Shown piece by piece: positions 1 to 14,000 of a DNA stretch of 64,000 bases. Position 1 is the first letter of the stretch. Each line of letters begins with the position of its first letter. Under the pieces are notes generated by a model that saw only the letters and a program-made list of their open reading frames with translations, was not told where the DNA came from and ran no database searches. Position numbers and translations under genes: made by a program. This DNA is from Pseudeuparius sepicola (taxonomy: Eukaryota > Arthropoda > Insecta > Coleoptera > Anthribidae). The DNA lies in NCBI GenBank assembly GCA_963920635.1, contig OY987298.1:36797787-36861786 (forward strand), read 5' to 3'.

Positions 1-28
1 AAACTAAATTCAACATTGATCTCTACTA

Positions 29-1350
29 TACAGGGTGAGTTTTTTTCAATGCCCACAATGGGGATCTCGGAAACTAGCAGAGCTAGAACAAAGGTTGAAT
101 GGGGAAAGAATTGCGGTTTTGAATGCTCAATCTAATGTCCCTTTTGGATTTTTAAAAAAGTTCATGACTCACTAGATATTTTGAAAAGAGTGATTTTTTG
201 CTATTTCATCAGATCTCTGTAGCTCCCTTATTTCTGATTATACAGAAAAACTGTAGAGACAAAAATTGAAAAAAATTTGGGCTTAATAAGATAATCTGAT
301 AATCTAATCCAATATATATATATTTTTAAATATTCACATAGTCAGCCATGGAATATTTTCATAATTACGTTCTATTTTATAAATAGACATACTTCAAACT
401 TTCTAATCTTTTGTTTTTAGTTGGTAACAAAATGTAACAAGATAAAACAAAAATTAAAAAACTCAAATTATTATTATTTTAAAAGGTCACCTTTTAAAAT
501 AAAAAGGTGTTCAAACAATCCACCATTATTATTTTGTGCAAATATTGCATCTTTTTAAAACTGAATTTGTCGCCTTTCTTAGAGAGCGCCTGTCAATACT
601 GGCAATTGCTTCTAAAACAGCTGCTCTTAATTCAACAATTGTCTCATACTTTATTTTGTACTCTTCCCCACAAAAAGATATCCAAAACAGACAAATCGGG
701 GGGTCGGGGCTGCCAGGAAATAGGTATATTTCTCCCTATCCAACTATTTGGATAGAGCTGATCTAGGTAATTTCTTAAGGGCAAATAATTATATGTTACC
801 AGCTAAAAACAAAATATTTGAAAGTTTGAAGTATGTCTTATTGTAAAATAGAACGTAATTATGAAAATATTTCATGGCTGACTATGTGAAAAATTAAAAA
901 AAAAATCAGAAAATTAGCCAGAGCTCTTTTATTTTTTATAATAACTATGCCGAATATTATATCTTTGGAAAGCTCAAAAAATGGCCGATTTAATAAGGCA
1001 ACATCCAACTATGATTTACGTTTAAAAAAACGCAAGTTTATGTCATATCTCAAAAATAACAAACAACAAAAAAAATTGGATGAGATTATCTTATGAAGTC
1101 CAAAATTATCTACAATTTTTGCCTCTACAGTTTTTCTGCATAATCAGAAATAACAGAGCTACAGAGATATGATGAAAGAGCAAAAAATCACTCTTTTCAA
1201 AATATCTAGTGAGCCATGAACTTTTTTAAAAATCCAGAAGGGGCATTAGATCGAGCATTTAAAACTGCAATTCTTTCCCTATTTAACCTTTGTTCTAGCT
1301 CTGCTAGTTTCCGAGATCCCCATAGTGGGCATCGAAAAACTCACCCTGTA
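29..1350. mobile_element. 1.3-kb fold-back element, TACAGGGTGAG ends
   Basis: The left end TACAGGGTGAG (29) is mirrored by CTCACCCTGTA ending at 1350. The arms stay complementary for several hundred bases (for example 331-420 against 804-890), leaving a loop near 430-800. The short ORFs inside (507-766, 1216-1488) have no recognisable protein features and are treated as non-coding. TA-rich flanks would fit a TA target duplication. The superfamily is inferred only. Confidence 0.85.
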
Positions 1351-1916
1351 GAATCTCTTCTTAACTCAGTCTCAGTCTATCACCAATCTAATTTTGTCGC
1401 ACCCTGTATTAAACAGATGTACCTACAGCGTACTCGTGGGCACTTTGTCAACCAATCAGAGAGAGGGGGCAAACTAATTTACGATTGACTAAACGGATAG
1501 CGTATCCTTGTGAAACAGCATATATTGAATGAAATCCTACCACCGCCTTTCAGTAGTTAGTACTTTCGCACTTCGTCTTAAAAACCCCAGTCTCATTGTG
1601 CATTGTCTCGGATTCGGTTACCACATCGGGCAGGTGCTTCTACTTTACATTTCGAAACATATACCGCGAATATACGGCGCTTCTTATTAGACGAACATAT
1701 TCCAACCATGGCAGGGTTCTTCGCTTTTTTTAGTTAAATTTTTGGTCATAAGCCGCCAAATGACCATGATGTGCCCGATAACGTCATGGTAGCGCATCAT
1801 CTATAATAGCGGTGCAGTGTGTGAATCGAACTGCATAGGTAGATCTAATTAAAAAAGTGGTGAAGGACGTTGCAGTTGCAATGCCGCACTATTCGTGAAT
1901 TTTTTCCTCATTGCCT
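1351..1916 (+). promoter_or_regulatory. Upstream region / probable 5' UTR and promoter of the PAN-domain gene
   Basis: This is non-repetitive sequence between a fold-back element and the start codon at 1917. I could not fix a transcription start. There is an AT-rich TATA-like stretch near 1801 (ctataatag), but spacing to an initiator is unclear. A short upstream ORF (ATG 1881 to TGA 1898, five codons) precedes the chosen start and could lower its translation. Confidence 0.3.
1881..1898 (+). other. Five-codon upstream ORF
   Basis: ATG CCG CAC TAT TCG TGA lies 18 nt upstream of the main ATG, in another frame. If it is in the mature 5' UTR it could modulate initiation. Whether it is transcribed is unknown. 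Confidence 0.4.
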
Positions 1917-2013
1917 ATGATGGGTGTGCTCTGCTGGTCTGTGATATCGTTTGTTGTGTTTGACTTAGTTTTAAGGACTCACTGCTCCATCATCATAATC
2001 GAAGATGCTAGAG
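1917..2013 (+). CDS. Exon 1: signal peptide
   Basis: Tandem ATGs (1917, 1920) open a 32-codon segment with a hydrophobic core (VLCWSVISFVVFDLVL), followed by LRTHCS and a run of isoleucines. It ends in a near-perfect donor, GAG|GTAAGT, in phase 1. Joining it to exon 2 makes an Ala codon directly before the first PAN cysteine. No other ATG-led segment with a matching phase was found upstream of exon 2. The cleavage site, near residue 20-25, is an estimate. Confidence 0.72.
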
Positions 2014-5000
2014 GTAAGTCGCTATGTGCATGTACGAATTTTTTTAACGATTCGGGAAGTTACCAAATATTTAACTGAACGCTAAATCAAATTTGAAATG
2101 TCTCACTGGGGTTTAAAGCTTGCCAAGATTTGCTCTATTTCAAGCTTGGTCAGGCATTTTCCAGCATTTCATGGAACAGCTATTAAAAGAATACTTTAGC
2201 GTTTTTAAGGTTTTAAGTTAACGTCTAAAGGTGTCCCAGGTTTTATCTGTCAAACATATACTTAAAGCAGACAAGTAGGGTAGGTAAGTGATTCCGATTC
2301 CTATAATCGTAACCCTCTACTCGCTTCGCAAAGAAACTAGGATAATTTATTAATTTATCAAACTAACTATATACATTCTTAGATTCATCTGTCTAAAAAG
2401 ATTGTTCCTTAAAAACTACCGAATGACGAAAAACTAAATAATAAATAGATGTTTTCATCCCCCTATTTTCACCACTTCCCGCGAAGAATTTTTATACAAT
2501 AACAAACGGAACCCACCTATATGTAAGCAAGATTCCGTGTTCCAAAATTAAAGTCATTGAAAACACTGTGGAATTTCACTTTGTTTTTCATTAAATAAAA
2601 AAAAATCCAAACGGGATGATTTTTTCAGGGTTGCTTGGGGACTGCCTCCTGAGTGTTCAACTAAAAGATCACACTCGAATTCCTGGTACGAATTGCACTA
2701 TTAAGTGGTTTAATAAACAATAGGGGTGGTTTCCTAAACATTTTTTAGAACAAAATGACCCTTATAAAAGTTGTAGGGGATCAAAGTATGAACAACTTTT
2801 CTACATAAAAACTTTTGTATCTCTAATACCTGCACATAACGAGTGACAGCGCATTACTTAATTTTTACAAAAAAAGACCTTAATAAAAGTTTTAAAAGAT
2901 GTACTTCTGCTCAACTTTTTCTCATATGTTTTTGTGTCTGTAATACTTAATGATTTACAGGACATTATATTTTTTAATTAATTATTGTCATATAATGCCC
3001 TGTAAAAAAAGGAAAAGTTGTTCATACTTTGAACCCCTACAATTTTTATTAGGATCATTTTGCTATAAATAATGTTAGGAAGCAACCCCTAATGTTTAGG
3101 AACCCACCTTATTTATAGCGCAATCCGTGATATGAGTTCGAGTGTAATTTTTTGGTTGGACACTCAGGAGGCAGTTCCCAAGCAATCCTGAAAAAATCAT
3201 TCTGTTTGGAATTTTTCTTTGCGACCCCTATAATCCGAGCACAACTTTATTGGACTATTATATCCGTTCCTATTTAACAACCGCGTGTCATTATTCATTC
3301 ATTGATTAAAGTCTTACATTAAGCATCTTGTCCATGTCTCATGCCACGGCTCCTATCATGTCACGATCAGCTACCAAACTTGTTACATCAATAACTATTA
3401 ACATGGAAATTCAGCTCGCCTGGAATTTAATGCTTGAAGTAGTCCGTTAACATAATCCTACATTATTTAAATAGGTGGGTATAGGCTTCCATACAAACTA
3501 AAAGCAGCGATTAAGGTATTAAACGTATAATATATGTTATTCTGCGAGTTTATTATAATTCTTATTACAGTAGTCACATAGACACCAATTATTTCGAGAA
3601 ACAATGGGAAGCAAAGTGTGAATAATTATCTTGGTTGCTTGGATAAATTTCAAAACACACTTGACATTAAGGATTTACCTTCGTGGCGTTGGCGTATTAA
3701 AAACAATGGTTTTTTTAATAATGAGGGTTCTAAATAATGACAAATTGATTGTTATCGAAATTGCAAAATGCAAATACCACCAAAATTGAAATACTACATA
3801 CACAATGAAAATTTTCTCTTTGTTTTTTTTTTGTACATTGACTGGACATTTAAGGTCAGATTAGCTACAGGGTGTCCCGCAATAATATGCAAAATGTTTG
3901 CAATTATAGTATTCCACCAGAGGTCTTCGATCTTAGACAGTTACCATACCTACAGTTACACTCTGTTTGCAGTTAGCATGTTAGTTATTTCGTGCAATGT
4001 ATCACATTTTTCCTGCTACCGACAATTTCTTATTATAGATACTTTGAATTAAACTTTGAATACACTATATGGAGTAGATTTGTGAGTAATAATATTCATA
4101 ATAACCATTGTTTAGTTACAAAAAAAGATAATCAGTGATAAATATAAGAGGCAGAATGCAGCGATAAAATACGAGATCTGTAAAATAAGTCTGTAAGTAA
4201 GAGAGAGACAGCGAGAGATGGTTTCTAAAGATTGTTGGTAAGGGCGATATACAGGGAAAGGCCAACCACATTCTCTTACAGCATTCATGTATCGTCAGCG
4301 TCGCTCTCTGGCTATATGATATAGGTACATAACTTTCTTACTTTACCGGTGTTAAGTAAAATATATAATGTTTCTTAAAAAATGCAAAACAATTTTGAAG
4401 ATTGGTAGACGTCTTCTAGATGAAAAGAGACAAATTGAGTGTTTGGCTAGGGATCTCGTTTTACTGCAAAAAAATCACTTATTATATTTTTATTATATTA
4501 TATATTATATTAGGATGTCATAATTTTTTACGCGCTCATCAATATAGGCACCTACAATATACAGGGTGGAACTGAATCATGGTACACCCCACTTTTTTCC
4601 CTTGTTTTTGAGATACAATTTTGAAATTTGGCATGTCGATGTTACTTTATAAATGTCACTTTTTGACGTGTAAATTCATTTATTTCCGCTTCCGGTTTTA
4701 CCGGAAGTGACATTCACTTTTGTTTTTTAAATTGAACACCCTGTATATTATTTAAGTTTCAGATTCTCCTCGATGTACTGAAACCAACGATGCCTCACAA
4801 GTGACATTTTGGCTGCCAGAAAGTGGTTTTTCTTTAACTTATTTGGATTTGTAATAATAAACTGAAGGTGGCTATGAAACAAATGAACTTCGACAAACTG
4901 AACATCTTTAATGAACTGCCAAACCGTCTGTCTACAGAAAAGTACTTATCTTCTATGTGTTTTCGAGTAAAACAATTGCAAAAATAGTGCTTGCAAAATG

Positions 5001-8000
5001 TCTCAAAGTTAGAAAAGATCGGAAAAAGTGGATATGTTGCTGATTTATGGAGAGTGCCAAAAAATGCCGTTGTTGCTAAAAACTTGTACGCCAAACGATA
5101 TCCTTATCCTGAAAGACAATGCCCTGCAAGAAATAATTATTTCCACCGCCTGAAAACGTAACTTAGAATAGAGCCAAAATTATTCTTGTGTAAGTTTGCG
5201 GCATTTTGCAAACACTATTTTTGCAATTGTTTTAGTTGACAACACATTGATATCGTAATTTATTATAAGAGAAGTACTTTTCTGTAGACAGACGGTTTGA
5301 CAGTTTATTAAAGATGTTCAGTTTGCCGAAGTTCATTTGTTTCATAGCCACCTTTAGTTTATTATTGCAAATCCAAATAAGTTAAAGAAAAACCACTTTC
5401 TGTCAGCCAAAATGTCACTTGTGACGCATCGTTGGTTTCAGTACATGGAGGAGAATCCGAAACTTAAATAATATACAGGGTGTTCCATTTAAAAAACAAA
5501 AGTGAATGTCACATCCGGTAAAACCGGAAGCGGAAATAAATGAATTTACACGTCAAAAAGTGGCATTTATAAAGTAACATCGACATGCCAAATTTCAAAA
5601 TTGTATCTCAAAAAACAAGGGAAAAAAGTGGGGTGTACCATGATTCAGTTCCACCCTGTATATGTAAATTTTAATTACTTATTACAAATATTTTTAACAC
5701 TGGCACTGGTTTGCGCGCACTCCTTCAGATTATTCACAAAAAATATAATCAAGTATTTTTGTATCGTTTTGTTTTTTGACATGGAATTCGCCATGTTAGG
5801 TATTTAATTACGCTTATAAATAAATATTAAATTGTATACTCTAGCATTAGTGTACATGTTGTAGAAATGTTACAGGGAGTAGGTACAAATTTCCTACTAC
5901 GTGGAAAAAAAGGGAAAAGAACCTACTTTGTAGGTAGTTAAATTGTTTTATGACCCCTTCATATTAACTTTGGAACGAATTTTTAGCAGCCTTATAAATC
6001 AATTTTAAAATTATATTTTAGGTGCCCCCCATCGTCTTATAAAACGCTTATGTTAGAGTGTTGTGGAGAACCAATTTCTGCATTTAAGACTAAATCGTTG
6101 TCCCATATCTACTACATTATAAAAATATTATATAGGTACCTAGTTGTACAGGGTGAGTCAGAATGTATAGTAAATACTTTAAAGGAGTGTTCGGCAGGTG
6201 GTTTTAAGGGGGGTCTTTCATATAAAAATCTTCGATTTGGGCTTTCCTTGCCAAGTTATTCGGGTCTACAGGGTGACCCAAAAGTATTTCTTTTTATTTA
6301 TATCTCAATAACGGCGCTACTTAAAAATTTGAAATTTGGTATGTGCTATCTACTTACTGGAAGACGCCTTAGGGTAGTTTATTCATTTACACAGTGCCCT
6401 AAAAAAAGGGTAAGAAGTAAGAACCCCTATTAATTTTTTTGCTCAAACAATTTTGAGGTTATCTTTTTGGTCTTCTAGGTCAGTGTAAATTGGAAAAACG
6501 TGCTCCAAAACACCTGTTAACTGCAACATTCAAAACATACATTTTTTACCTACCGCTTTCAAACGTTACACATCGACTGTAGGTATACCATTTAAACTGA
6601 GAAAAAAAATTCTATGAACAATGTACCAAAACTTATTAGCTTTCAAAATGGAAAGGATTGAATTTAACAAAATTTGAACACCCTATTTCAAGAAAACCAA
6701 TGCTCTTTTGACCAATGTCCAATTGGTATTTTTTCCTTATTTTGAATGTACAGTCGATCTATAACGTTTGAAAGCGCTAGGTAAAAATTTTATGTTTCGA
6801 ATGTTGAAGTTAACTTGTGTTTTGGGGCAAGTTTTGCCAATTTCAACGCAAACGGTTGATTTTATCGTTATGAAACAAGAGTACACTTTTGTTGCAAAAT
6901 GAAAAGATACACTGAAATGATGGACCTGCAAGACCAAAAAGTTAACCTCAAAAAAGTTTGAGCAAAAAAAATAATAGGGGTTGTTGGTTTTTACCATTTT
7001 TAGGGCACTGTGTAAATGAATAAACTACCCTAATAAGGCGTCTTTCAGTAATAGATAACACATACTAAATTTCAAATTTTTAAGTAGCGCCGTTATTGAG
7101 ATATAAATAAAACGAAATACTTTTGGGTCACCCTGTAAACCCGAATAACTTGGCAAGGAAAGCCCAAATCGAAAAATTTTATATGAAAGACCCCCTTAAA
7201 ACCACCTGCCGAACACCCCTTTAAAGTATTTACTATACATTCTGACTCACCCTGTACAATCTACACCATCATGGAAACATCAATGAAACTATTATCATCG
7301 CCCTGTGACCACAAAGATTATTTTCTCCCTGTACAATACAATTATTGATTTGTAACAGAATAAAATGCTTGAATTGTTGCTATTATAAGCTGTATGAAAT
7401 TTCAATGAGAAGTGAGACAAGAAACCCAGAATATCATTACAGTCTGCGCAACGAGTGCCTACGTACCTACTTTATACATATAGACTTTGCTTTATACCTA
7501 GCTATATGATGGCCACACAAAATAAGCAGGATAGTACCTAAAGTGTGCAGCATGCAGCATTGAATTGTCAGTAGTTCGAAAAAGCTTAAACGACGCGTCA
7601 TGAAACTGTCGTTGCAACGCGCAATTTGAAGTAGGAAAACGTGATGTTCTTGCTGATCCATATTATAAAAGTATTACCTATAGGTACCCTATATTTAGTA
7701 TATTTTAAGAGATTAACCTATGTGCTTTAAAACCGGCAACGTCTTCCTCCTCCAGGATTAAAAAATTTGGCGGGATTATCAGACCTGGACCAACACTACC
7801 TATATATTAAAGACCAAAGCATGATGTCATAATTTCATTGTTGTTTGCGAACTGGAGTGGCGTTAGTGTGCGAAAAAAATGGCGACACAGTTTTTATAGG
7901 TAGATTTGTTCGTGATAACTTTAAATTTCCATGCACATGAAGAACCAACAATATTTTGGAATTACGGCATGATCTGTTCATCCCAGTTGAAGAAGCGAGA

Positions 8001-11000
8001 AGTCTAGATATTATATTTTGAAAGAATATTTTCTAACGTATGCAAGAATGAAAATAGAAAAATTTGTTTAAAACCCTTAAAGGGTATGGTCCACCATATA
8101 AAGAAGAAACTGAAAAATCTAATTAGTTCTATATGCTTACTTAGACTACAACAAGCCTTGGATATTAAATTCGTTGTAACATTTGCTTATGTTTATATTT
8201 TATAAAAGATTCTGCAATAATGGTGTTTTTAATATTAAACCGACCTGCCGATTTTTTTCATCCTTTGGTGTGTCCCAATTTGATACTGGACACCTCAGAA
8301 ATATATGAAGGGCAAGAAAAACAAATAGTCTCTATTTTTTATTGGTAGTCCCAAGGGAGAGTATCTCGTAGGCGGTGGTATTTGGATGGGGTAATTATTT
8401 CATGGCCTGCTATAGGATTATTTAAAATAGCAAATTTTCAAGAAACCCTATTAGGGACTTTTTTACGACAAAATTTTATTAAGAAAACTTGTTCAGAATA
8501 AAAAACTGAGTAATAGATTTGCAAAATTTCAAAAGTCTAGGCCCACTTTGATTTTTATCTTTTTCGTCTTTTTCTTCCACTTTTTTCTTAGCTCCTTTCT
8601 GAGGAGCTAAGGAAACTTGATTATCGTGAAAAAAATAAAATTTTGACGTGAAAGCTCCAGAAAGGACATTTTTTTAAGAAAAAAGTGGAAGATAAATCTA
8701 AAAATCAAAATAGGCCTAGACTTTTGAAATTTTGCGATTCCACTCAGTTTTTCATTCCGAACAAGTTTTCTTAATAACATTTTGTCGTAGAAACATTCCT
8801 AATGGGGTTTCTTGAAAAGTTGCTATTTTAAAAAATCATAGCAGGCCATGAAATAATTACCCCATCCAAATACCAAATACCACCGCCTACGAGATACTCT
8901 CCCTTGGGACTAACGATAAAAAAATAGAGACCATTTGTTTTGCTTGCCCTTCATATATTTCTGAGGTGTCTAGTATCAAATTGGGACACACTGTATAGTG
9001 TTGGTCCAGGGACACAGAGCGCAGCGTAACAAAATGTAAATTCGATGTGCTGGCAATTTTAAACCTCGTGCGTTTTTCCACTGGACACTAGATTATGCAA
9101 AATCTGGGGTTGGGGTAATCCTAAGTTCCCAGTTTCCACAATAGGACGAGAGACCATACGATCAAATTTTTTTTCTCATAGCATTACGAATAAAAATTGT
9201 ATAAAATCGATAGGTGAGATGACCCTGGACCCAAAAATGTAAAGACATTTCGGACGTTCAAACATTTGGCTGCATCGTCTAATTATAATCTAAGATCACA
9301 GTAATGTATATCTGTACATATAGGTACACGGTACACGCAATAGCAGGACTCTCGCAAATATTTTCAGTCCCGCGCTTCGACTAATTTCGACTCGACTTAT
9401 TTTCAGCTATATATAGCTATATTCAACATAAAAATCCTTACAAATAATATGTAAAACACTTTTAAGAAAGAAGGATTTAATTTCGCATGTTTTCCTTTTT
9501 TCGTAACGTGGGACTTTGTGAAACATTTCTAAAAATATAACGGAAAGCTTATACTGCGTAGCTACGAAACTTTCTTGTTTCCCGATTAAAAGAAAATGTA
9601 TATAATGTGCCCCCTGCCCTTAAGTTCCTTTTTATAATCCATATGATTTATTTGTCACGGCATTGCAGGCCTCAGAAACTAAATTCCACATTCGGTATAA
9701 ACAATTTAACTTCATTGCATTGGTAATAACGAATATTTCAGGAAATATAAAAGGAACCTTCGCATATTTTTACTCGTCCAGTACCCAGATTAACAGTGTG
9801 GCCGGATTAACACTAAGGCCAACAAGGCCCGGGCCTGGGGCGGCAAACTTTGCGGGGCGGCAATTTACCAAACTGTATGTAGTTTAGAAAATCCCTATGG
9901 TGAGCCACCCGGTATAGCCAATATTTTTTTTTTATTTTTGGAAACCAGTAGACCACTTAAATGAATAATATTATATTATGTTAAGCTTTCACAGTTTTGT
10001 ATTGATTTACATGATAAATAATTTTAAAATCTAGTGGTGCGCCGAGCGCCTAATCTTTTTTGTAAGATAACTTTAATTTATAAAAGCATTGGATGCAGGA
10101 CGCGGGCAGCATAAGCCCGCGAAATCAATCAACCCTGAATCTTGAATCACTGAAATCATCGAAAAGTGCTCATTTTTGAGGAAAAACAAACTGCAAGCCG
10201 TTTTCCCCATTGTGGATATTGCGCAGAAGGTTCTCGGCACTCAAATGTATACAATTAACATTAGGACAAGAAAAATTAAATGCACTTGCGATATTATCCA
10301 TTGAGCACTAGTTGCTGGAGTCATTGGAATGTTCTGACTTAATAAATTCGTTTGTCAAGCTGAAGGCCTGAAAGAAAAAATAATAGTAAAAAAATATTTT
10401 TTAAAACAATTTTTTATTTAAATGCTCCAAAAAGAAGAAAATAAACTTTGAAATAAATCAAACCGAAGCAAACCCATAATTTTGTTACATTATACAATTG
10501 TATATGATATAAAAGCTTGTCGCGAGATTTTCGTGTGTAAATTTCGAGATAAATTTCTTTTATAGAAAAATACAATTTCTACTTAGAACTACTTTCGTCA
10601 AGATATTATACAGGATGGACCCAGATACGATAGGTGCAAAAGACAAAAATTTTAAAAATCAAGCAGGCCTTGACAGTGGCAATTTATTCATTTTCAGTTA
10701 AGAATAAACTACCTTTTCCTTAAGAGATATCGAAAAGTTTTATTAGAAAAAGTTGTTTAGAATGCAAATCCAAATATTAAAACAATGGACACACTTTAAT
10801 TTTTTTTTTCAAATTTCACCTTGATTTTTGAAAAAAAATCAAAGTATGCCGATCGTTTTAAAATTTGGCACAAGGCCTTAAATTTGCATTCTGAACAACT
10901 TTTTTTGATAAATGCACTTGATATGAGCTAAAACCGCAAAAATTGGAAAATTTTTAAAAATCAAAGTGTGCCGATTGTTTTAAAATTTGGTACGAAAACT

Positions 11001-14000
11001 TAGATTTGCATTCAGACAACTTTTTCTAATCAAACTTTTCGATATCTCTTAACGAAAAGGTAATTTACCTGAACTGAATAAATGAATAAATTGTCCTTGT
11101 CAAGGCGTGCTTGATTTTTAAAATATAAAAATATGGTGCAAAATAGTTTCTAATCAAGCAAGGCTGATCCCCCAATGGTCAAGTTTCAACTCGAATTTTT
11201 TTTGTGTTTCACACCTATCGTATAGTCGATCTGGGTCCATTCTGTCTATTCTCGCGAAATTTTCGTGTGTAAATTTCCTTTATAGAAAAGTACATTTTTC
11301 ACTTAGAATTACTTTCAAGATATATAATATATTCTCGCAACAAGCTTTCATATATCATATACCTAATATTATCATTTTATATATCACACAATTATTGTAT
11401 AATGTAACAAAATCATGGGTTTGCTTTGATTTATTTAAAAGTTTATTTTCTTCTTTTCAGAGCATTGCATTAGAAGCTTGTTTTTATAAATATTTTCTAC
11501 TATTAATTAATTTATTATTTTTTTAGTTCAAGAAAATTTATCCGTCGCATGTTGGAACTGTGGCCATATTGAATTTAGTGTGATGTCACTAACTTTATCG
11601 TTTTCTACTCTTCAAGCCGTTTAATTTCATACCCATATAAGGGGAGCTCAATTGGATGTCAATAAGTGGTTCTAATTCAGCTTGCAAAATTTTACCTAAA
11701 CAAAAAATTTGTTAAAAATTTTAAATGTTGAATAACCAATCATTCATTTATTTTTGTTTGTGTAGCTTTACATTTATTTTTGTTTGTGTAGCTTGTTTAG
11801 GAATTACTATTTATATTTTCCAAGTTCAATAAACTATAATCTATAATAATAATAATAAGATAAAAGGTATTATTGTTGTTATTATTATTATTATTACCAA
11901 GTTACGGGCGGCAATTATTGAAAGGCCTAGGGGCGGCAAACTTCTTAATCCGCCACTGCCAGTACCCTGTGAGTTTTGTGAATACCCGTTATTTGTGTTA
12001 TATTGGTCTATTAAGTAGGTATTCCATTTTTCATTCGTCGCCCTATTTTGTTACAGCGTGCTTCAGGCGAGCCGTCGCCGGCAAAAGGATTTCGCGGCAG
12101 TTCGTGCGCAGATCACTCCTCTGCGAGACGCTGGAACAGTGTCAGCGGGAATGCGGCGATGAGCGCAGATTTACTTGTGAAGGCTTTAACTACAGGTAAT
12201 CTAAGAGTAATCCTCAGATTATAGAGGTTTAGATTAGGCTTGATTGAGACCAGGGACTCTTTAAAATAAGAGGACCCAGCATGTCACACTTTTCTGGGCT
12301 ATCACATAGGAAAAGTGAAGCCTTGAGGGGAAGTTTGTTTTCTGTTGACTCCAAGGAGACCACAAGGGGGCTGATACAAGGTTATGTTATATGTCAGTGT
12401 TCAAATGCCATCAGGTTTTATGTGACATGCCAGTGCCATAGATTCTAATTAAGGAGACAAAATATTTCCCATCATAATTAACAATTTTTAACTTTTCTAA
12501 CTTCCAGATACTCAGATGTGTCAATTAAAAGTAATGCGGCCGCCTGTAGTACTGTAGTAGTCCCAATAATTGCAACCAAATGTTTCCCGTATCACCTTTA
12601 GTAATCCTACAATTCCCATTACGTGGGTATTACGTATAAGTAGTTTAAAACAAAAATCGTATTTCGTAAATTTTAAATTATTAAGCAGGTAGCTTCAGTC
12701 AGGTCTTTTTTTAAAGAGTTTTCAGGGACCCTTTCTTAGTTTAAGGAGTCCCTGTTACAAATGGATTGAGGAACCTGGTAATAACGTGCAATAGCGACAA
12801 ATTCTTAAATAAGCAAAATCGGCACTACTGACTTACCATACTGATTACTTAAATTCGTGGAAATAATTGCTGGAAATCAATTTCAACTAAAATAAATTTC
12901 TTTCATTTGACAGTTGCCACATTCTGCACTTGTATATGTTACAGTCCGTATATGAAAACAGACCGTATGTATACGGTCTAGGCTGTATTTATAAGGCCTA
13001 AATGGCGTAGACCGTATGTAAATGACATGGCATTTCATATACAGACTAAGACCGTTAACATACGGACTATTGACATTCAGACTGTATGTGCAATCGTAGT
13101 GAATTACCCTTATTTTTTTATATAGGCCCATTAAAGAAGGATATATACTATATACCTTCTTTTTAGTAAGTATTTTGCAGAAAAAATCTAGGGTACCTAT
13201 ACATTATACTAAAAAAATTACCTTTTTTCCTTCAAAATACTACGTACCAGCAAGAAGTAATATCCTTCTTTGATGGGCCTATATAAAAAAGAAGGGGTAA
13301 TTCAGAAATGGCGGACGTCGAAACAGCCCGGAAAACATTTCACATGCATTCTGTCTTTGTTTAAATCTCTCTGTGATAGACGGACTAGTTGAGCAATAGA
13401 CCGTATATACCTCCGATCAATATTTGATCGGAGGTATATACCTAATAGGACTAGTCCTTTTGCAAACCGACTAGACCGTTTGTTGACGAACAAGCTTCTT
13501 ATACATATGGACTAATATCTTCAATCCGTTTACATATGGACATTGAGTAAAAGAATATATATTTTAATAAATATATATTCTTTTACTCAATGATATGGAC
13601 TAGTCCTTTTGTATCCTGCCTGTTTTACATATACGGGCTGTAACATATACAAAAAATTGTCAAGTCTAATTTTTAGAAATCATGGAAACTGTTATTAATT
13701 TTTACACAACAATCAAAGTACCTGTTATATTCATAGATTCTCCAATAAAATGGCATACTTGGCATCACTGAGATCATTAGAATGAGGAAAGAATAGGCCT
13801 GACTTTGGAAAGTATAATGCTGGGTCCCCTTACTTTAATTTGAGACTCTGTCATTAGGGAAACTTTAATTTTAATATGTTTAAAATAGAAACGATTTTCT
13901 AAATCTTCTGTTACCATCCTGACTGCACTACTTTGGCCCTTTCTATTTCAATATACGAATTCCCATTTCCTGCAGGCTGGACCCCACCGGCCGCGGCAAG

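Noticed and set aside
4834..5094. 86-codon minus-strand frame inside a fold-back
   Set aside because: The same DNA is mirrored in the other arm and the protein has no recognisable features.
6050..6433. 127-codon plus-strand frame
   Set aside because: It runs across the end of a fold-back element and its sequence is mirrored in the right arm. Typical of non-coding repeat DNA.
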